A program made the translations under genes and the position numbers. A stretch of DNA of 64,000 nt from Agapetus fuscipes (taxonomy: Eukaryota; Arthropoda; Insecta; Trichoptera; Glossosomatidae). The notes beneath the pieces are model-generated. The model was not told where the DNA came from, did no database searches, and was given only the letters and a program-made list of their open reading frames with translations. The DNA lies in NCBI GenBank assembly GCA_951799405.1, contig OX637335.1, positions 20,960,342 through 21,024,341 of the forward strand. Reading direction: 5' to 3'. The first letter of the stretch is position 1. Each line of letters starts with the position of its first letter. Positions 39,831-49,761 of the stretch are shown one piece after another.

Positions 39831-40189
39831 CACGCGTAGATACTTCGAGCGGGCTAAAAAAATGAAAGTACCAAATGACGACACAGCTTTGGAATGAGTT
39901 GGAAGTAGTGTGTTGTGGTTTGACTGATGGGTGTGTATTGTGTGAAACATACGAGTTAAATATGCAAGATTGTTCTCCATTTTCCTCGGCCGTAGATTGA
40001 GTCCATAGAACCGGTCTGCATGAGCCATCGCCTCGCTGGGTAGGTACTCCTTTCATTGATTCAAAATGCCAGTTTGAGGTTAAACATCTACCGGCCATTT
40101 ACAGCAGCGCATCTCAAGCTTTTCTGCATTAGATCCAGAAGTGTTATGGAGCTGTGTAACTGATCGAAACTAGAGTATGTCGGAAAGAA
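39831..40189. other. no gene recognised
   Basis: Unassigned, moderate GC around 39990-40050. The minus frame at 39619-40098 overlaps the minisatellite and is not convincing. Confidence 0.3.
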
Positions 40190-40349
40190 AAATGCTGTAT
40201 CGATACCTTAAAGGTCAAACTGAATAAGTGACACGGTTTCTCAGATAAATGCACTATTTTCCCTATTTTTTATGAGAGAAAACACTAACAAAGTGTGAAA
40301 ATCCTGTAGTTTAGAAGTTTTTCACGAGCCTTATAATTAGTTCACTTAC
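40190..40349 (+). repeat. interspersed repeat S, copy 3
   Basis: GTATCGATACCTTAAAGGTC, AAACTGAATAAGTGAC, GAGAGAAAACACTAACAAAG and CCTGTAGTTTAGAAGTTTTTC match copies 1 and 2. Confidence 0.5.
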
Positions 40350-40690
40350 CACCCAAACGCAACTAAGCTACACATGCAGTGTAACTTTTTGCCTGCGTTA
40401 TCCCCGAAGGTGTCGCATGTGGCGATACGGGGCCTATTTATTTTTACAGGTAAGGGGGCGGCCTCACACCAACCATTTCAGTTAAAGTGGTGTTTTCCCA
40501 GCTCTCGAGGTGGCTGGTTCTCATTACTTGTGAGGGCTTATAAATCTCAGAACTCGTAAATCTTGCCGATATTTGAGTTTGAAATAAACACCGAAACGGG
40601 AAATCACTTCTGACACCCTCGGTGGGGATTGGACCCTTGTTCTCAGTATAGAATGCAAGCATTCTGCCAACTGAGCTATCCACCGGACTT
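40350..40690 (-). mobile_element. SINE-B, full-length copy
   Basis: On the minus strand the tRNA-like head (40690-40620) has GATAGCTCAGTTGGCAGAA (box A) and AAGGGTCCAATCCCCACC (box B). The body follows: GTCAGAAGTGATTTCCCG, TTTCGGTGTTTATTTCAAA, GCTGGGAAAACACCACTTTA, CTGTAAAAATAAATAGGCC, CTTCGGGGATAACGCAGGCA, and the end GCTTAGTTGCGTTTGGGTG. This defines the SINE-B 3' end. Confidence 0.8.
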
Positions 40691-40692
40691 TT

Positions 40693-40928
40693 TACGAGCT
40701 TGGTCGTCGCTACAAAGCGCCAAGTCTCAAGCAAGACCTAGTTGCAGTAAGGCTGTCGATGAACCTTTGGTGACCGGTCATTGGTAAAGTTTAATGATTT
40801 TTTCAACCCAGCGAAGAGGACAATTGAAAATATAAATTGTACATTTTTTGTGCTCCGCTGGGATCCGGACCCGCAACCTTCCATTTACGAGTCCGAAGTG
40901 TAACCACTGGACTACGGACCGGTCGAAT
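40693..40928 (-). mobile_element. SINE-A copy, tRNA head without 5S part
   Basis: The minus strand has GGTCCGTAGTCCAGTGGTTA (box A) and GCGGGTCCGGATCCC (box B, altered), then the SINE-A body ending ACGACCAAGCTCGT. The 5S region and the GAGGTGTG terminus are both missing. It abuts the SINE-B copy. Confidence 0.72.
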
Positions 40929-41373
40929 AAAATGTTTAATCCACGATTTTTCATATCAGTTAATCACCTTTTTTTCAGTATAGATGGTCAGCCTCATACC
41001 AGCCTATAAGTCAAAGATTAGAAAAAAGTTCTCGAACCATGCTTTGACGTTCACTGCATTTTACGCAAGCGAAATTCTCTCAAATATATTTTTTATGAAT
41101 TTATTGCTTAATTTGGTGGATATGCAAAGTAACGGTGAATCGTCCAAGCCCGAGCAGTTTTTTGTTCCAACACCGAGCCCCAATAATTGCTAATGAATTC
41201 TGTGTGGAATGTGCATGTATGCCCGCCGTGGCTTATAATCATTTCACATGCTGGCCTGCATTCTCCCGCCCAAATGGCGTTTGATCCAATTGCATCTCTA
41301 ACATTTGTACAGCGTGGAGCGAAAACTTTGTGTCATTTTTAAAAAGGTTCACATAAACCAAGATAGTGAGAAG
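40929..41373. other. no gene; RTE-A scrap at 40975-41020
   Basis: The minus-orientation scrap GGTCAGCCTCATACCAGCCT, ATAAGTCAAAGA is recognisable. The remainder is unassigned. Confidence 0.4.
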
Positions 41374-41600
41374 CGCTCGATAGATTAGTTGGTAGAGTGC
41401 ATGCATTCCATGCCGAGAGTTTGAAACCCACTGAGAGTGTCAGAAATGATTTCCCATTTCGGTTTTAATTTTAAAAACCCAAAATAAAATAACGGCAATA
41501 ATCGGTAGCTGGAAAACCTCCACTTCAACTGAAGTAGTTGGCGTACGGCCAGCCCCTTTATCTTTAAAAATAAATTGGTTCCTCTTGTCGCATGCGATCC
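41374..41600 (+). mobile_element. SINE-B copy, 3'-truncated
   Basis: The head CGATAGATTAGTTGGTAGAG keeps box A, while box B is decayed (GAGTTTGAAACCCAC). The body reads GTCAGAAATGATTTCCCATT, CCTCCACTTCAACTGAAGTA, TTTAAAAATAAATTGGTTCC. It ends at CGCATGCGATCC where an RTE-A tail begins. Confidence 0.7.
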
Positions 41601-41700
41601 TAATCTAATCTAATCTAATCTAAGCTGCAAAGATATATATCATTTAAGATTTATATTAAATGCATTTCCACAAGCAGACATGTATAATTTCGCGCTAACT

Positions 41701-42477
41701 TTTTTTATTTGTCGTGTGTGTGTGTTCCTTGACTTATAGGTTGGTATGCGGCTGACCACCCATGCTGTAAAAATGGTTCACTTTGCCAATGTCACCCCTG
41801 TCTCAGGGAAGGACGGCAAGAGTTGCAGGGTGTATGTCCATTTGAGATTTGGTTTTTATGTTGTAGGTTCACAGAAATTGTTTGATCGGCTGCAAATGGC
41901 TTTCAATGCTGCTGCCAGGGCAATTTTTCGACAGGGAAAGAGCTGTCATATTTCGCCACTGCTGAGAGAACTGCACTGGCTGAGGGTCCGAGAGAGGGTG
42001 GAATTTAAGTTGTGTCTCACTGTGCATAGGGCCCTGAACGGCACTGCACCCCCATGTCTCGCTGAGCTATGCTCTGTCGATGGGACTTCAAAAAGACCAA
42101 TATGCTCTGCCCTTACTTCTGTCAACAAGGTTATAGTGCCCAATAGAGCAAACACATCAAACTTTGCAGACAGAAGCTTTGCGGTGGCCGGGCCGGTGGC
42201 CTGGAACAATTTACCCATCGGTGTTCGCGCGAACCAGCCTACCACCACCTTCAGAAAGGAACTGAAGACACTACTTTTCTCGAGAAGCCATGGCGCCCTT
42301 GAGATGGTCCTGGACCATTAAATGGCGCCACAGGAAAGAAATCATCCATCATCATCATCATCATCATCACATGAGGCATGTGCAAGCGCGAACTTGTACG
42401 TGTCTGGTTGTGAGAATGCATGTAATGTGAATCTCCATTGTAACATATCCTTGCAACTTAGATTAGATTAGATTAGA
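41701..42477 (+). mobile_element. RTE-A copy (plus), middle layer of the nest
   Basis: It starts in the AT-rich linker (TTTTTTTATTTGTCGTGTGTG), runs through CTTGACTTATAGGTTGG and CCCTGTCTCAGGG to GTAGGTTCACA at 41871, is interrupted, resumes ATGAGGCATGTGCAAGC at 42366 and ends with four ATTAG units. Confidence 0.88.
41872..42365 (+). mobile_element. CR1-like LINE 3' end, inner layer of the nest
   Basis: The plus frame reads KLFDRLQMAFNAAARAIFRQ, SCHISPLLRELHWLRVRERV, FKLCLTVHRALNGTAPPCL and AVAGPVAWNNLPIGVRANQP, then EMVLDH and a stop at 42321. This is the CR1/L2-group ORF2 C-terminus, closer to the 24780 copy than to the 35763 one. A hairpin with GGCGCC arms and a seven-unit (ATC)n tail follow. 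TCACA at both edges is consistent with a short target duplication. Confidence 0.88.
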
Positions 42478-42670
42478 TTAACACATGCCGCATGTGGACC
42501 TACAATATAAAAACCCAATCTCAAATGAACATAAGCCCTGCAACTCTTGCCGTCCTTCCCTGAAACAGGGGTGACATTGGCAAAGTGAACCAATTTTTTA
42601 TATTATGGGTGGTCAGCCGCATAACAACCTATAAGTCAAGGAACATACATGACAAATTACATTTTTCCCT

Positions 42671-43135
42671 TTGCATACATCCCTTTGGGGAAAAAGCGGC
42701 AAGAAGTTACGCAATATGTGAAGCTTTTTAACGTTTATATAACCACAATCAAGTGAAGGTTTTTAATGAACTGACATGTAAAGAGTGCAAAGCATTATTT
42801 ATTTTATTTTAAACATGCACATGAATCGCGCTCCACCCTGTATTACAACAAAAAACAATATTTACCAATTTGTATTATTGCCGTGCTCGTGTTACACTAG
42901 ACAGTTTGTAAATATGGTTGTGTTTGTTTTGGGACTATGAGTAATGGCGGTTAATTGGGAATAATTGCTAGTCCAACATTCGCTAGGGGAAACGCGTGAC
43001 TCTTTATTTTGACTGCTTTTTTCATCAAACGATACCGAGTCACTAAATTCAGACTAAACGATTTCATAGATTCTCGTCTACAAAGTATGTGATCTTCGGA
43101 AATTTCTTCCAAGAAGTAATTTAATTTTTTTTAAT
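42671..43135. other. no gene seen
   Basis: AT-rich spacer with no repeat match. Confidence 0.35.
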
Positions 43136-43139
43136 TTTT

Positions 43140-44000
43140 TTGGTAATTTATACAGCGCCGTCATGTGACATCACCTCGAGGGCGCTTTACAAATATTAAT
43201 TATAAAAATAAAATATAATACAATATAAAATTGAAAACAGAATTAATAACAACTTTAAAATAACAGAACAATGAAATTAAATAAAAAAGTCGCTAGGTCA
43301 AATAATGAAATTAAAAAGTAAAAAATTATACAAATTAAATTAAAAGAGTCAAAAATAGTCAAACATTATAAAAATTCTCAAATAGTCTTTAGGCTTCGCT
43401 TGAAATCTATTAACTTATTAAATAAGTAGTTTATTTCAAATCTTCTTCTGAAAGGGTTCTCGGCAGTAAGCAAGATGGCGTTGTCTTCCGCTTGAAGCTC
43501 TGACGTTAAATTTCCGATCTCTTGGATTCTCCTCCTGCACCTCTGTCTCCTGCGCAGCGCATAGCAGAGCACACCCAGCACCATCAGGGCAGACAGGGCG
43601 GCAGACAAGATAGCGGGGAGCAGGAGGTTGTCACGGACACTGTAGTCCTTCCTGTCTCCAGCACTCACCAGCACTGGGATGCGCCTCCGCAAGTTCCTCC
43701 CAGCTCTGCATCCTCTAGGCCTTCTTTTCAGAGTCACATCACGCTGTACTGCAGTCATGGATTGTATCCTTTCAAGGACCTGAACTTTCGGCGGCACTGA
43801 GATGGTACGAAGAACAAGTAGCTCCTCAAGTCCATTCGTGAACACCATCATGACAGCTGTCAAAACAAACAACAAGCCAGACGTATCTACTTGTACAAGA
43901 ACTTGGCAACAATAAAACTTGATTGTCAAATACAAAAACTTAACTGTCAAAAATAAAATCAAAATGAAAAAACGAGCAATAAAACTGACCAAAAACATAA
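43140..44000 (-). mobile_element. CR1-like LINE derivative with 206-codon ORF and 3' hairpin
   Basis: The minus frame runs 43998-43378. After an AT-rich, hydrophobic start it reads LERIQSMTAVQRDVTLKRRP, RGCRAGRNLRRRIPVL, then a membrane-like segment LLLPAILSAALSALMVLGVL followed by CYALRRRQRCRRR. The basic RGCRAGR stretch resembles the region before the endonuclease of CR1/L2-group ORF2 (inference). About 200 bp after the stop is AGCGCCCTCGAGGTGATGTC, ACATGACGGCGCTGTATAAA, a CR1-like terminal hairpin in the same orientation. I read it as an internally deleted LINE. A splice-like GACAG before ATGATGGTG (43848) and a GTGAGT inside make a host exon an alternative. Confidence 0.5.
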
Positions 44001-44179
44001 ACTAACACTCAAAAAACAAAGTTTATAAAGTTTGTCATAATTTAAACAGATAAAATTGTTAAAAACAGTAAAATGAGAATTAAAAATGATAAAAATAGTA
44101 GGAGCAAAACACAAAAACGTCAGGCAGCTCAAAGCGCCATCAGCTGTCTCCCTCGTAGTTCTCCCAAGTTGGTTCTTTC
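44001..44179. other. no gene seen
   Basis: AT-rich spacer. Confidence 0.3.
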
Positions 44180-44500
44180 GGACGGTGACAGGGTAGAACG
44201 GTCACTGATGTCATACAGCGAGTGGTCTACTTAAAGTGGCGCTGGGCTGGCTACGTCTCAAGGCAGAACCATGACAGGTGGCCTAAAAGAATCGTTCAGT
44301 GGTGGCCCAGAACGTTCAAGCCCCCGCAGTGGGGAGACCCCAACTGAGGTAGCTAGACGACATTAAGGGAACTGTAGGCAGAGGATGGCTGAACACAGCA
44401 GCGAATAGACATAAATTGAGAGGGTTGGGGGAGGCCTACGTCGAGGAGTGGACTGAGAAAGTGTGTCGAAATTTAGTTACTTGTGACGTAGATCAATAAG
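44180..44500 (+). pseudogene. RTE-C LINE ORF2 C-terminal fragment
   Basis: The plus frame reads VTDVIQRVVYLKWRWAGYVS, RQNHDRWPKRIVQWWPRTFK, a stop after WGDPN, then in a shifted frame DDIKGTVGRGWLNTAANRHK and LRGLGEAYVEEWTEKV. The GEAYVxxW ending is typical of one RTE subgroup. At least one stop and one frameshift make it a relic. Confidence 0.78.
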
Positions 44501-44651
44501 CGCACGGCATTTTGGGCATCCAACAGGCATTTACAAACTCCACCCAAAATCCACACAAGCCGTATCAGCCGATCTCTACCTCTTGTCGGTCGTCTTTTGT
44601 TTTCACGTCAATATTCGAAAATTCCCATATTCATTCTTTCACTACATAATC

Positions 44652-44711
44652 TTATATCTATAATCTAATCTAAGTTGCAAAAATAGCTTTCGTTGAGGAT
44701 TCACATTATAT
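44652..44711 (-). mobile_element. RTE-A 3' UTR, part 1 of a copy split by an LTR element
   Basis: TATAATCTAATCTAAGTTGC to GAGGATTCACATTATAT. It resumes at 47340 with ATATGCATTCTCACAAGC and continues to about 47530. Confidence 0.88.
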
Positions 44712-45227
44712 TGTTATGTAAATATAAATATTGAAATAAGTATGGGTAGTTATAGTGTTATGTAAATATAAATATTGAAATAAGTATGGATAGTTATAGT
44801 TATAAGAATCCTCAAAAGTATTGGTAGGTAAGATCGATAATTATGTATAAGTGTAGAATTCTCTAGGCTAAGTAGGTATTTGTTATAATTATAGGAATAC
44901 TGTATTGCATTGGTAGGTAGGATTTTGGTTGTGTCTAGGTAGTACGTGAAGCGTCGAGAAGTAATAATTACTCTGGAACCGTCTGGCGACTTTAGTTCTG
45001 GATCATACTGCTCTGAAGAGTATAAAGGTGCGAATGGCCTGCAGAGCGGGCCAGTATCATAGCGACTAACAAAGACATCGAAGCCATCTGATCAGTGAAC
45101 CGAAACCAAGTAGAATAATCGAGAAAGTAGTGTGAAAATAAATTTTGTAACTGTGTAAAATAAATAACTATTGAAGAAGACCTGTGTATTTTTAATTTGA
45201 AGACAATTGAACCCTAATTTCGTAACA
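44712..45227 (+). repeat. 5' LTR of the non-autonomous element
   Basis: 516 bp. The first 44 bp are a tandem duplication (TGTTATGTAAATATAAATAT... repeated from 44756, differing G/A at one site), so an LTR terminus is repeated inside the LTR. GAGTATAAAGGTGCG near 45018 is a TATA-like candidate. Confidence 0.9.
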
Positions 45228-45911
45228 ATTGGCGTCAGGTGCGGAATTGTCAAGAAAAATTAAGATCTTCTGTCTAAAAATAAATAAAATAAATTAAATA
45301 GTGTTAAAATGAACTTTATTCAAATTGAACTTTGTGTGAACTGACTTTTGTGAAAACAAGTGTTTAAATAAATTTTTGTTAAAAGAAAAGACGCAAAAGC
45401 ATGTTGCTTATAAATTCTGGAACATCATATGGAACATAATTCTGGACATAATTCTGGACATAACATAATGACTATTTTACCGCATTGAGAAAGTCATCAA
45501 ATTGGACCATAGTTTTTTTATTATTGTGTGTGATTAAAAAAATAAAATAAATAAATAAAAATCTTGAAAAAAAAAAAAAAAATATTACAAAAGAACGTTC
45601 CAGATTCATCGAGAAAAAGTTTTTGAATAACTGTGCTTCGTTTACAAGTGTGTGAATGTACATTAAGTACCTACCTGTGTGTTGGAGAGACTTGAGACGA
45701 AATAAATAATTATGTACTATCAGACATTATTATGTTAAAAATATTGGTGATTTAAAAATAAATATTAAAAGACAGTACCTACCAATCAGTGTAATCAGAT
45801 AAATTATTATTTTGCTAAAGTACGTATTCAAAACAGCTATATATATAAAACTCAAAACTTGTATTAAATAAATTTAAAAATATTTTCGTTTTGAAGTAAA
45901 TTTTAAAAAAA

Positions 45912-46823
45912 ATGGCAACCAAAGTGAACGTCAAGGACCTCAAAGTCACAGAGCTTAAAAATGAGCTTCTGGAGAGGGACCTGGAGACCTCAGGAGGAAA
46001 GGCGGCCTTACAAGCACGCCTCATAGAGGCCTTGGAACAGTCAGGCGAAGACCCGGCATATTTTGTCATGGCGTCTGGAGGGGACCGCGCCTTGGACGAG
46101 CTAAATATCAGCATCACAAAGTCCATGAAGGAGGAGCTAACACACAACGCCAAGACCCTGGAAGAGAAAATGGCTGACAACGCCAAGACCCTAGAGGAGA
46201 AAATGGCCAGCAACTTGACGGACCTGAAGGCTGAGATCGCTGAAAACACCAAGACCCTGGAGGAGAAGATGACCGGGCTGGAGGAGAAGATGGCCGACAG
46301 CGCCAGGACCCTGAAGGGAGAAATAGAAGTGAAGCTGACTGGTTTTGAGGAAACAGTTGCGGAAATGAAAACCCGCATTTCCACCCTGGAGGACCGTCTG
46401 CGTGCCGAGCTGGCTGACAAGTGCCAGATGGAGTCCACCAGGATATCCCCAAAAGGCCTTCACGACGAGATCGACCAGGGATGCTCAACTCCAACCAGGG
46501 TCACTAGAGGGGATGATGACCCTTCGCTGGCAAAGCACAACCTCCCAACCTTCGACGGGAAGACGTCGTGGGAGGAATACTTGACCCTCTTTGAGACGGC
46601 TAATCGAGACTGGCGGATAATCCGGAGTATGATTGAAGCAGTGTTCTCGGGAGTCGGCATCAGCGTCATGGTGTGCTGCGAGCAAGCGCAGCCGAGAGCC
46701 AGTGGGGAGAAATCCGTGGACTGCCACTTCTTCCTGACCACAGGGTGTCGACGTGGATCAACATGCCCATACCAACACAGAGTCAAGACTGTTCCGGGAC
46801 GAAACAGTCTAGGTGGGGGGTAG
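45912..46823 (+). CDS. Gag-like protein with SAP motif, coiled coil and CCCH finger
   Basis: 303 codons. Residues about 8-42 (VKDLKVTELKNELLERDLE, GGKAALQARL) match the SAP helix-loop-helix pattern, known for binding AT-rich DNA or RNA. Residues about 75-160 are a repetitive coiled coil with the unit NAKTLEEKMA in four or five variants. LPTFDGKTSWEEYLTLFETA (about 213-232) resembles the start of an LTR-element Gag domain; after ANR the Gag match stops. The end has C271-x7-C279-x5-C285-x3-H289, a CCCH zinc finger. The TAG stop abuts the 3' LTR. The GC-richer codons contrast with the AT-rich LTRs. It may retain RNA binding or packaging; most gag and all pol appear deleted. Confidence 0.85.
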   Translation: MATKVNVKDLKVTELKNELLERDLETSGGKAALQARLIEALEQSGEDPAYFVMASGGDRALDELNISITKSMKEELTHNAKTLEEKMADNAKTLEEKMASNLTDLKAEIAENTKTLEEKMTGLEEKMADSARTLKGEIEVKLTGFEETVAEMKTRISTLEDRLRAELADKCQMESTRISPKGLHDEIDQGCSTPTRVTRGDDDPSLAKHNLPTFDGKTSWEEYLTLFETANRDWRIIRSMIEAVFSGVGISVMVCCEQAQPRASGEKSVDCHFFLTTGCRRGSTCPYQHRVKTVPGRNSLGGG

Positions 46824-47339
46824 TGTTATGTAAATATAAATATTGAAATAAGTATGGGTAGTTATAGTGTTATGTAAATATAAATATTGAAATAAGTATG
46901 GATAGTTATAGTTATAAGAATCCTCAAAAGTATTGGTAGGTAAGATCGATAATTATGTATAAGTGTAGAATTCTCTAGGCTAAGTAGGTATTTGTTATAA
47001 TTATAGGAATACTGTATTGCATTGGTAGGTAGGATTTTGGTTGTGTCTAGGTAGTACGTGAAGCGTCGAGAAGTAATAATTACTCTGGAACCGTCTGGCG
47101 ACTTTAGTTCTGGATCATACTGCTCTGAAGAGTATAAAGGTGCGAATGGCCTGCAGAGCGGGCCAGTATCATAGCGACTAACAAAGACATCGAAGCCATC
47201 TGATCAGTGAACCGAAACCAAGTAGAATAATCGAGAAAGTAGTGTGAAAATAAATTTTGTAACTGTGTAAAATAAATAACTATTGAAGAAGACCTGTGTA
47301 TTTTTAATTTGAAGACAATTGAACCCTAATTTCGTAACA
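46824..47339 (+). repeat. 3' LTR of the non-autonomous element
   Basis: 516 bp, reads identical to the 5' LTR including the 44-bp internal duplication. Confidence 0.92.
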
Positions 47340-47530
47340 ATATGCATTCTCACAAGCAGACACGTACAAGTTCACGCTTGCACATGCCGCATGTGAACCT
47401 ACAACATAAAAACCCAAATCTCAACTCTTGTCGTCCTTCCCCGAAACAGGGGTGACATTGGCAAAGTGAACCATTTTTTACAGCATGGGTGGTCAGCCGC
47501 TTTCCAACCTATAAGTTAAGGAACCTACAT
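47340..47530 (-). mobile_element. RTE-A 3' UTR, part 2 of the split copy
   Basis: It continues from 44711: GCATTCTCACAAGCAGACAC, CAACTCTTGTCGTCCTTCCC, CCCGAAACAGGGGTGAC, CCATTTTTTACAGCATGGG. About 25 bp (the AATGGACATACACCCTG region) are missing. Confidence 0.88.
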
Positions 47531-47905
47531 ACCTATTAATAAATCCTTTCGTTACAAAAGGCTGAGGAAGAAGGAAGAAGGCAATGTTTAAAATGCCATA
47601 AAATAGCAAAAGCTACACTTACCTCATCAAAAATGCCATATAGATATCGTAGCTCAGTGATCTGGCTCCAACAAATTGCGTGAATGGAAAAAAAAACCTA
47701 TTTATTTTGGCGGCAACGCCTCCGTGGTTTCTGTCACCGGTTGGTCTTTGCGATGTCTTCACACAGAGTGGGAGGGATTAGTGGTCCACAGTGGGTGACC
47801 TTGACAGCGCGGAGGTCGTCAGCTCCTCGCCTTATCAACAGAGGATATGCGCCAATTACACAATGACTTGGTGCCTTTTTCCGTTTTTGTTTGGTTTCCA
47901 TTGTA
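47531..47905. other. no gene recognised
   Basis: Moderate-GC sequence around 47700-47850. Short frames on both strands lack known motifs. GGCGGCAACGCCTCCGTGG may be an old LINE or SINE end, but I find no second copy. Confidence 0.3.
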
Positions 47906-48518
47906 GAACGGCTCAGTGACAAAACGAGACATGAGATAACGGCACAGTGACAAGACAACACATGTGATATCGGCACAGTGACAATACGACACATCGCACG
48001 CTTAATCATAAAGAGCAATAACTCGAAAAATAAGAATGTTGGGAAATCACGTTTGAAGTTCAGACAACCAGTACAACTTGTATGGGATGAAAAAGGCGAC
48101 CGATGTGTTATCTCGGTCATATTCGTCCAAATTGAACGGCTGTCGCATTCTACCTATTCTTCTCGCATTGTTCTTGCGTTTTATTACAAAATCTCGATTT
48201 TCCCAATTTTTGAGTTATTTCTCTTTATTATTGAGCGTGCGACATGACATAACGACAAATGACAGAATAATACATAACAGAACAACATATGACAGAACTT
48301 CACAAGACAAAACATCACATACCTAAAAAAGAACATACCATAAACGGCACATGAAAAAACATCGCATGACAACACTTCGTGATATTTTGTCCTCATGTTA
48401 TTTTGTCATAGTGATGCATTTTCTGTGTTATTTTGTCATAGTGATGTTTGTCATGTGATGCAATGTCATTGTGATGTTTTATCATGTGTATGTGTCGTTC
48501 TGTCACTGTGCCGTTCTA
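47906..48518. mobile_element. foldback element F with minisatellite arms, carrying a MITE
   Basis: The left arm has GAACGGCTCAGTGACAAAAC, GGCACAGTGACAAGACAACA and CATGTGATATCGGCACAGTG. The right arm is the complementary type, ending TGTGTCGTTCTGTCACTGTG, CCGTTC. Units are ACATGACAAAACA-like, about 15 bp, and variable. Between the arms is MITE M5 (47994-48242). No transposase. Foldback elements with repetitive arms are known from flies; relatedness is not claimed. Confidence 0.65.
47994..48242. mobile_element. MITE M5, copy 2, inside the foldback element
   Basis: The ends TCGCACGCTTAATCATAAAG and GAGCGTGCGA are inverted. The centre has CAACCAGTACAACTTGTATG and TCCAAATTGAACGGCTGTCG. It is the reverse of the 17394 copy, with about 90 percent identity by eye. 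Confidence 0.8.
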
Positions 48519-48689
48519 ACCTGTCACATTTTGTTTGTAACGGATGGCACACTAAAAATATCCATTAATTTCACGGTGCTTTTGTTTTTGATTATCGACA
48601 GCATTTTCTTTTAACTGACCTTGTAATAATTATTTAATATGAAAGAATTTGAAAGCCATTACTTAAATCCGTTAACGACTTTGGTTAGG
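48519..48689. other. no gene seen
   Basis: Unassigned spacer. Confidence 0.3.
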
Positions 48690-48815
48690 CGACCTTGTAC
48701 TAGCCACCATTCCATTAGGGATGGCCAGTACCTTTGCAGATGTGTCTCCTCTTTGTTCTGTCCTTGCACACTTTTTTCATATCCTCGACATTCATCACTC
48801 TCTTCATGCGTTCAA
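48690..48815 (-). pseudogene. RTE-B LINE ORF end, short
   Basis: The complement of CMKRVMNVEDMKKVCKD... can be followed: GGATGGCCAGTACCTTTGCA, CACACTTTTTTCATATCCTC, ATTCATCACTCTCTTCATGC. It is truncated at both sides. Confidence 0.65.
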
Positions 48816-49495
48816 GTCTTACACTTGTCTATTGCAAATTTTCTTTATCTTAAAATAATATTCGTACACTCAATTGGATCGATTTCCTATTATGTTTTCT
48901 ATTAAGTGTTCTAAGAAAACGATACAATATTGGCTAAGTTTATTCAAAATCTAAATAAAACATTTTTTTTAAATAACATGTAAAAAGTATATACGAGTAG
49001 AATAAATAACAGATTTACCTAATATGTATGTAGCTATCTGAAGGCGTTTTTTTAACGAATATCCGGTACGTTGAAATATTTCAATTTTTATTACCTGAAA
49101 TTCTTACTAAATCACTATCTGATCAAGCCTGAAGCTTGAAATATATGAAAATTAAAATCCACGCAGAATATTATTTAGAGTTGTATGCGAATGCATGTAT
49201 GAATTATCAAAAAATACTACATCTGTAAAAACTGTGTCAAATTAGATGTAATGTATGAGTTGGCTCTGGACGATGACAGGATAGTAGTCGAAAGCGCTCG
49301 AGTATTATTGATGCAAATACGTCAATATTTTCAATGTGTCTTTTGATTTATAGACGCTTTTGATGACGGTCTTTTCGTTGATTTTACTTTAGTATACATT
49401 TCAGTTTAAAACCACAACTTTGAAAATAGTAAATCAACAAAAAAATTGACGACTCAAAGATTAACATTGCGGGGGGAAGGTAGTGAGGCCTCGTT
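48816..49495. other. no gene seen
   Basis: AT-rich spacer. Confidence 0.35.
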
Positions 49496-49740
49496 CCCTC
49501 AGTGCTTGTTTGGCTTATCTCCCATTTGATTCAAGATGACCTTTCAATGAAATCGCCTTAAGAATCACATTCTACACAATCCGAGCTAAGAAAAAACGTA
49601 GAACACAATAAATGTGAGAGCTGTTTTACATATTTTAGAAACTATTTACAGTTTTTACAAGACACATTGGTCCAGTATACGTAAAAACAATGCTCATCTG
49701 AAATTACCTCTGATAGACATAAAACAAACAAGAGAAACTA
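49496..49740. mobile_element. non-autonomous DNA element M4, copy 4
   Basis: CCCTCAGTGCTTGTTTGGCT, GATTCAAGATGACCTTTCAA, CTACACAATCCGAGCTAAG, GACACATTGGTCCAGTATAC and CATAAAACAAACAAGAGAA. The right terminus is damaged. Confidence 0.72.
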
Positions 49741-49761
49741 CCCACACAATTGACATAGCGC

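Larger units (their letters stand above)
41599..42670 (-). mobile_element. RTE-A copy (minus), outer shell of a three-level nest
   Basis: The outer copy occupies 41599-41700 (four TCTAA tail units to TTTCGCGCTAAC) and resumes at about 42478 (TAACACATGCCGCATGTGGA) to 42670. Between them lies a complete plus-orientation RTE-A UTR. TAAC occurs at both edges, so a target duplication of 3-4 bp or a precise junction fits. Confidence 0.88.
44712..47339 (+). mobile_element. non-autonomous LTR retrotransposon with SAP/CCCH Gag-like ORF
   Basis: 2628 bp. LTRs of 516 bp (44712-45227 and 46824-47339) read as identical, start TGTTA and end TAACA, and are flanked by ATAT (44708-44711, 47340-47343). A primer-site-like TGGCGTCAGGTGCGG starts at 45230 and a purine run AGGTGGGGGG precedes the 3' LTR. 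There is one ORF and no protease, RT, RNase H or integrase, so mobility needs proteins from a relative. The superfamily cannot be set without pol. Confidence 0.9.

Noticed and set aside
45815..46786. Minus-strand ORFs across the SAP/CCCH gene
   Set aside because: They are antisense to a frame with clear SAP, coiled-coil and CCCH patterns.
44712..47339. Assembly duplication of a 516-bp segment
   Set aside because: The two copies flank a coding region, have TGTTA/TAACA ends, a primer-site-like sequence, a purine run and an ATAT target duplication, as expected of LTRs.
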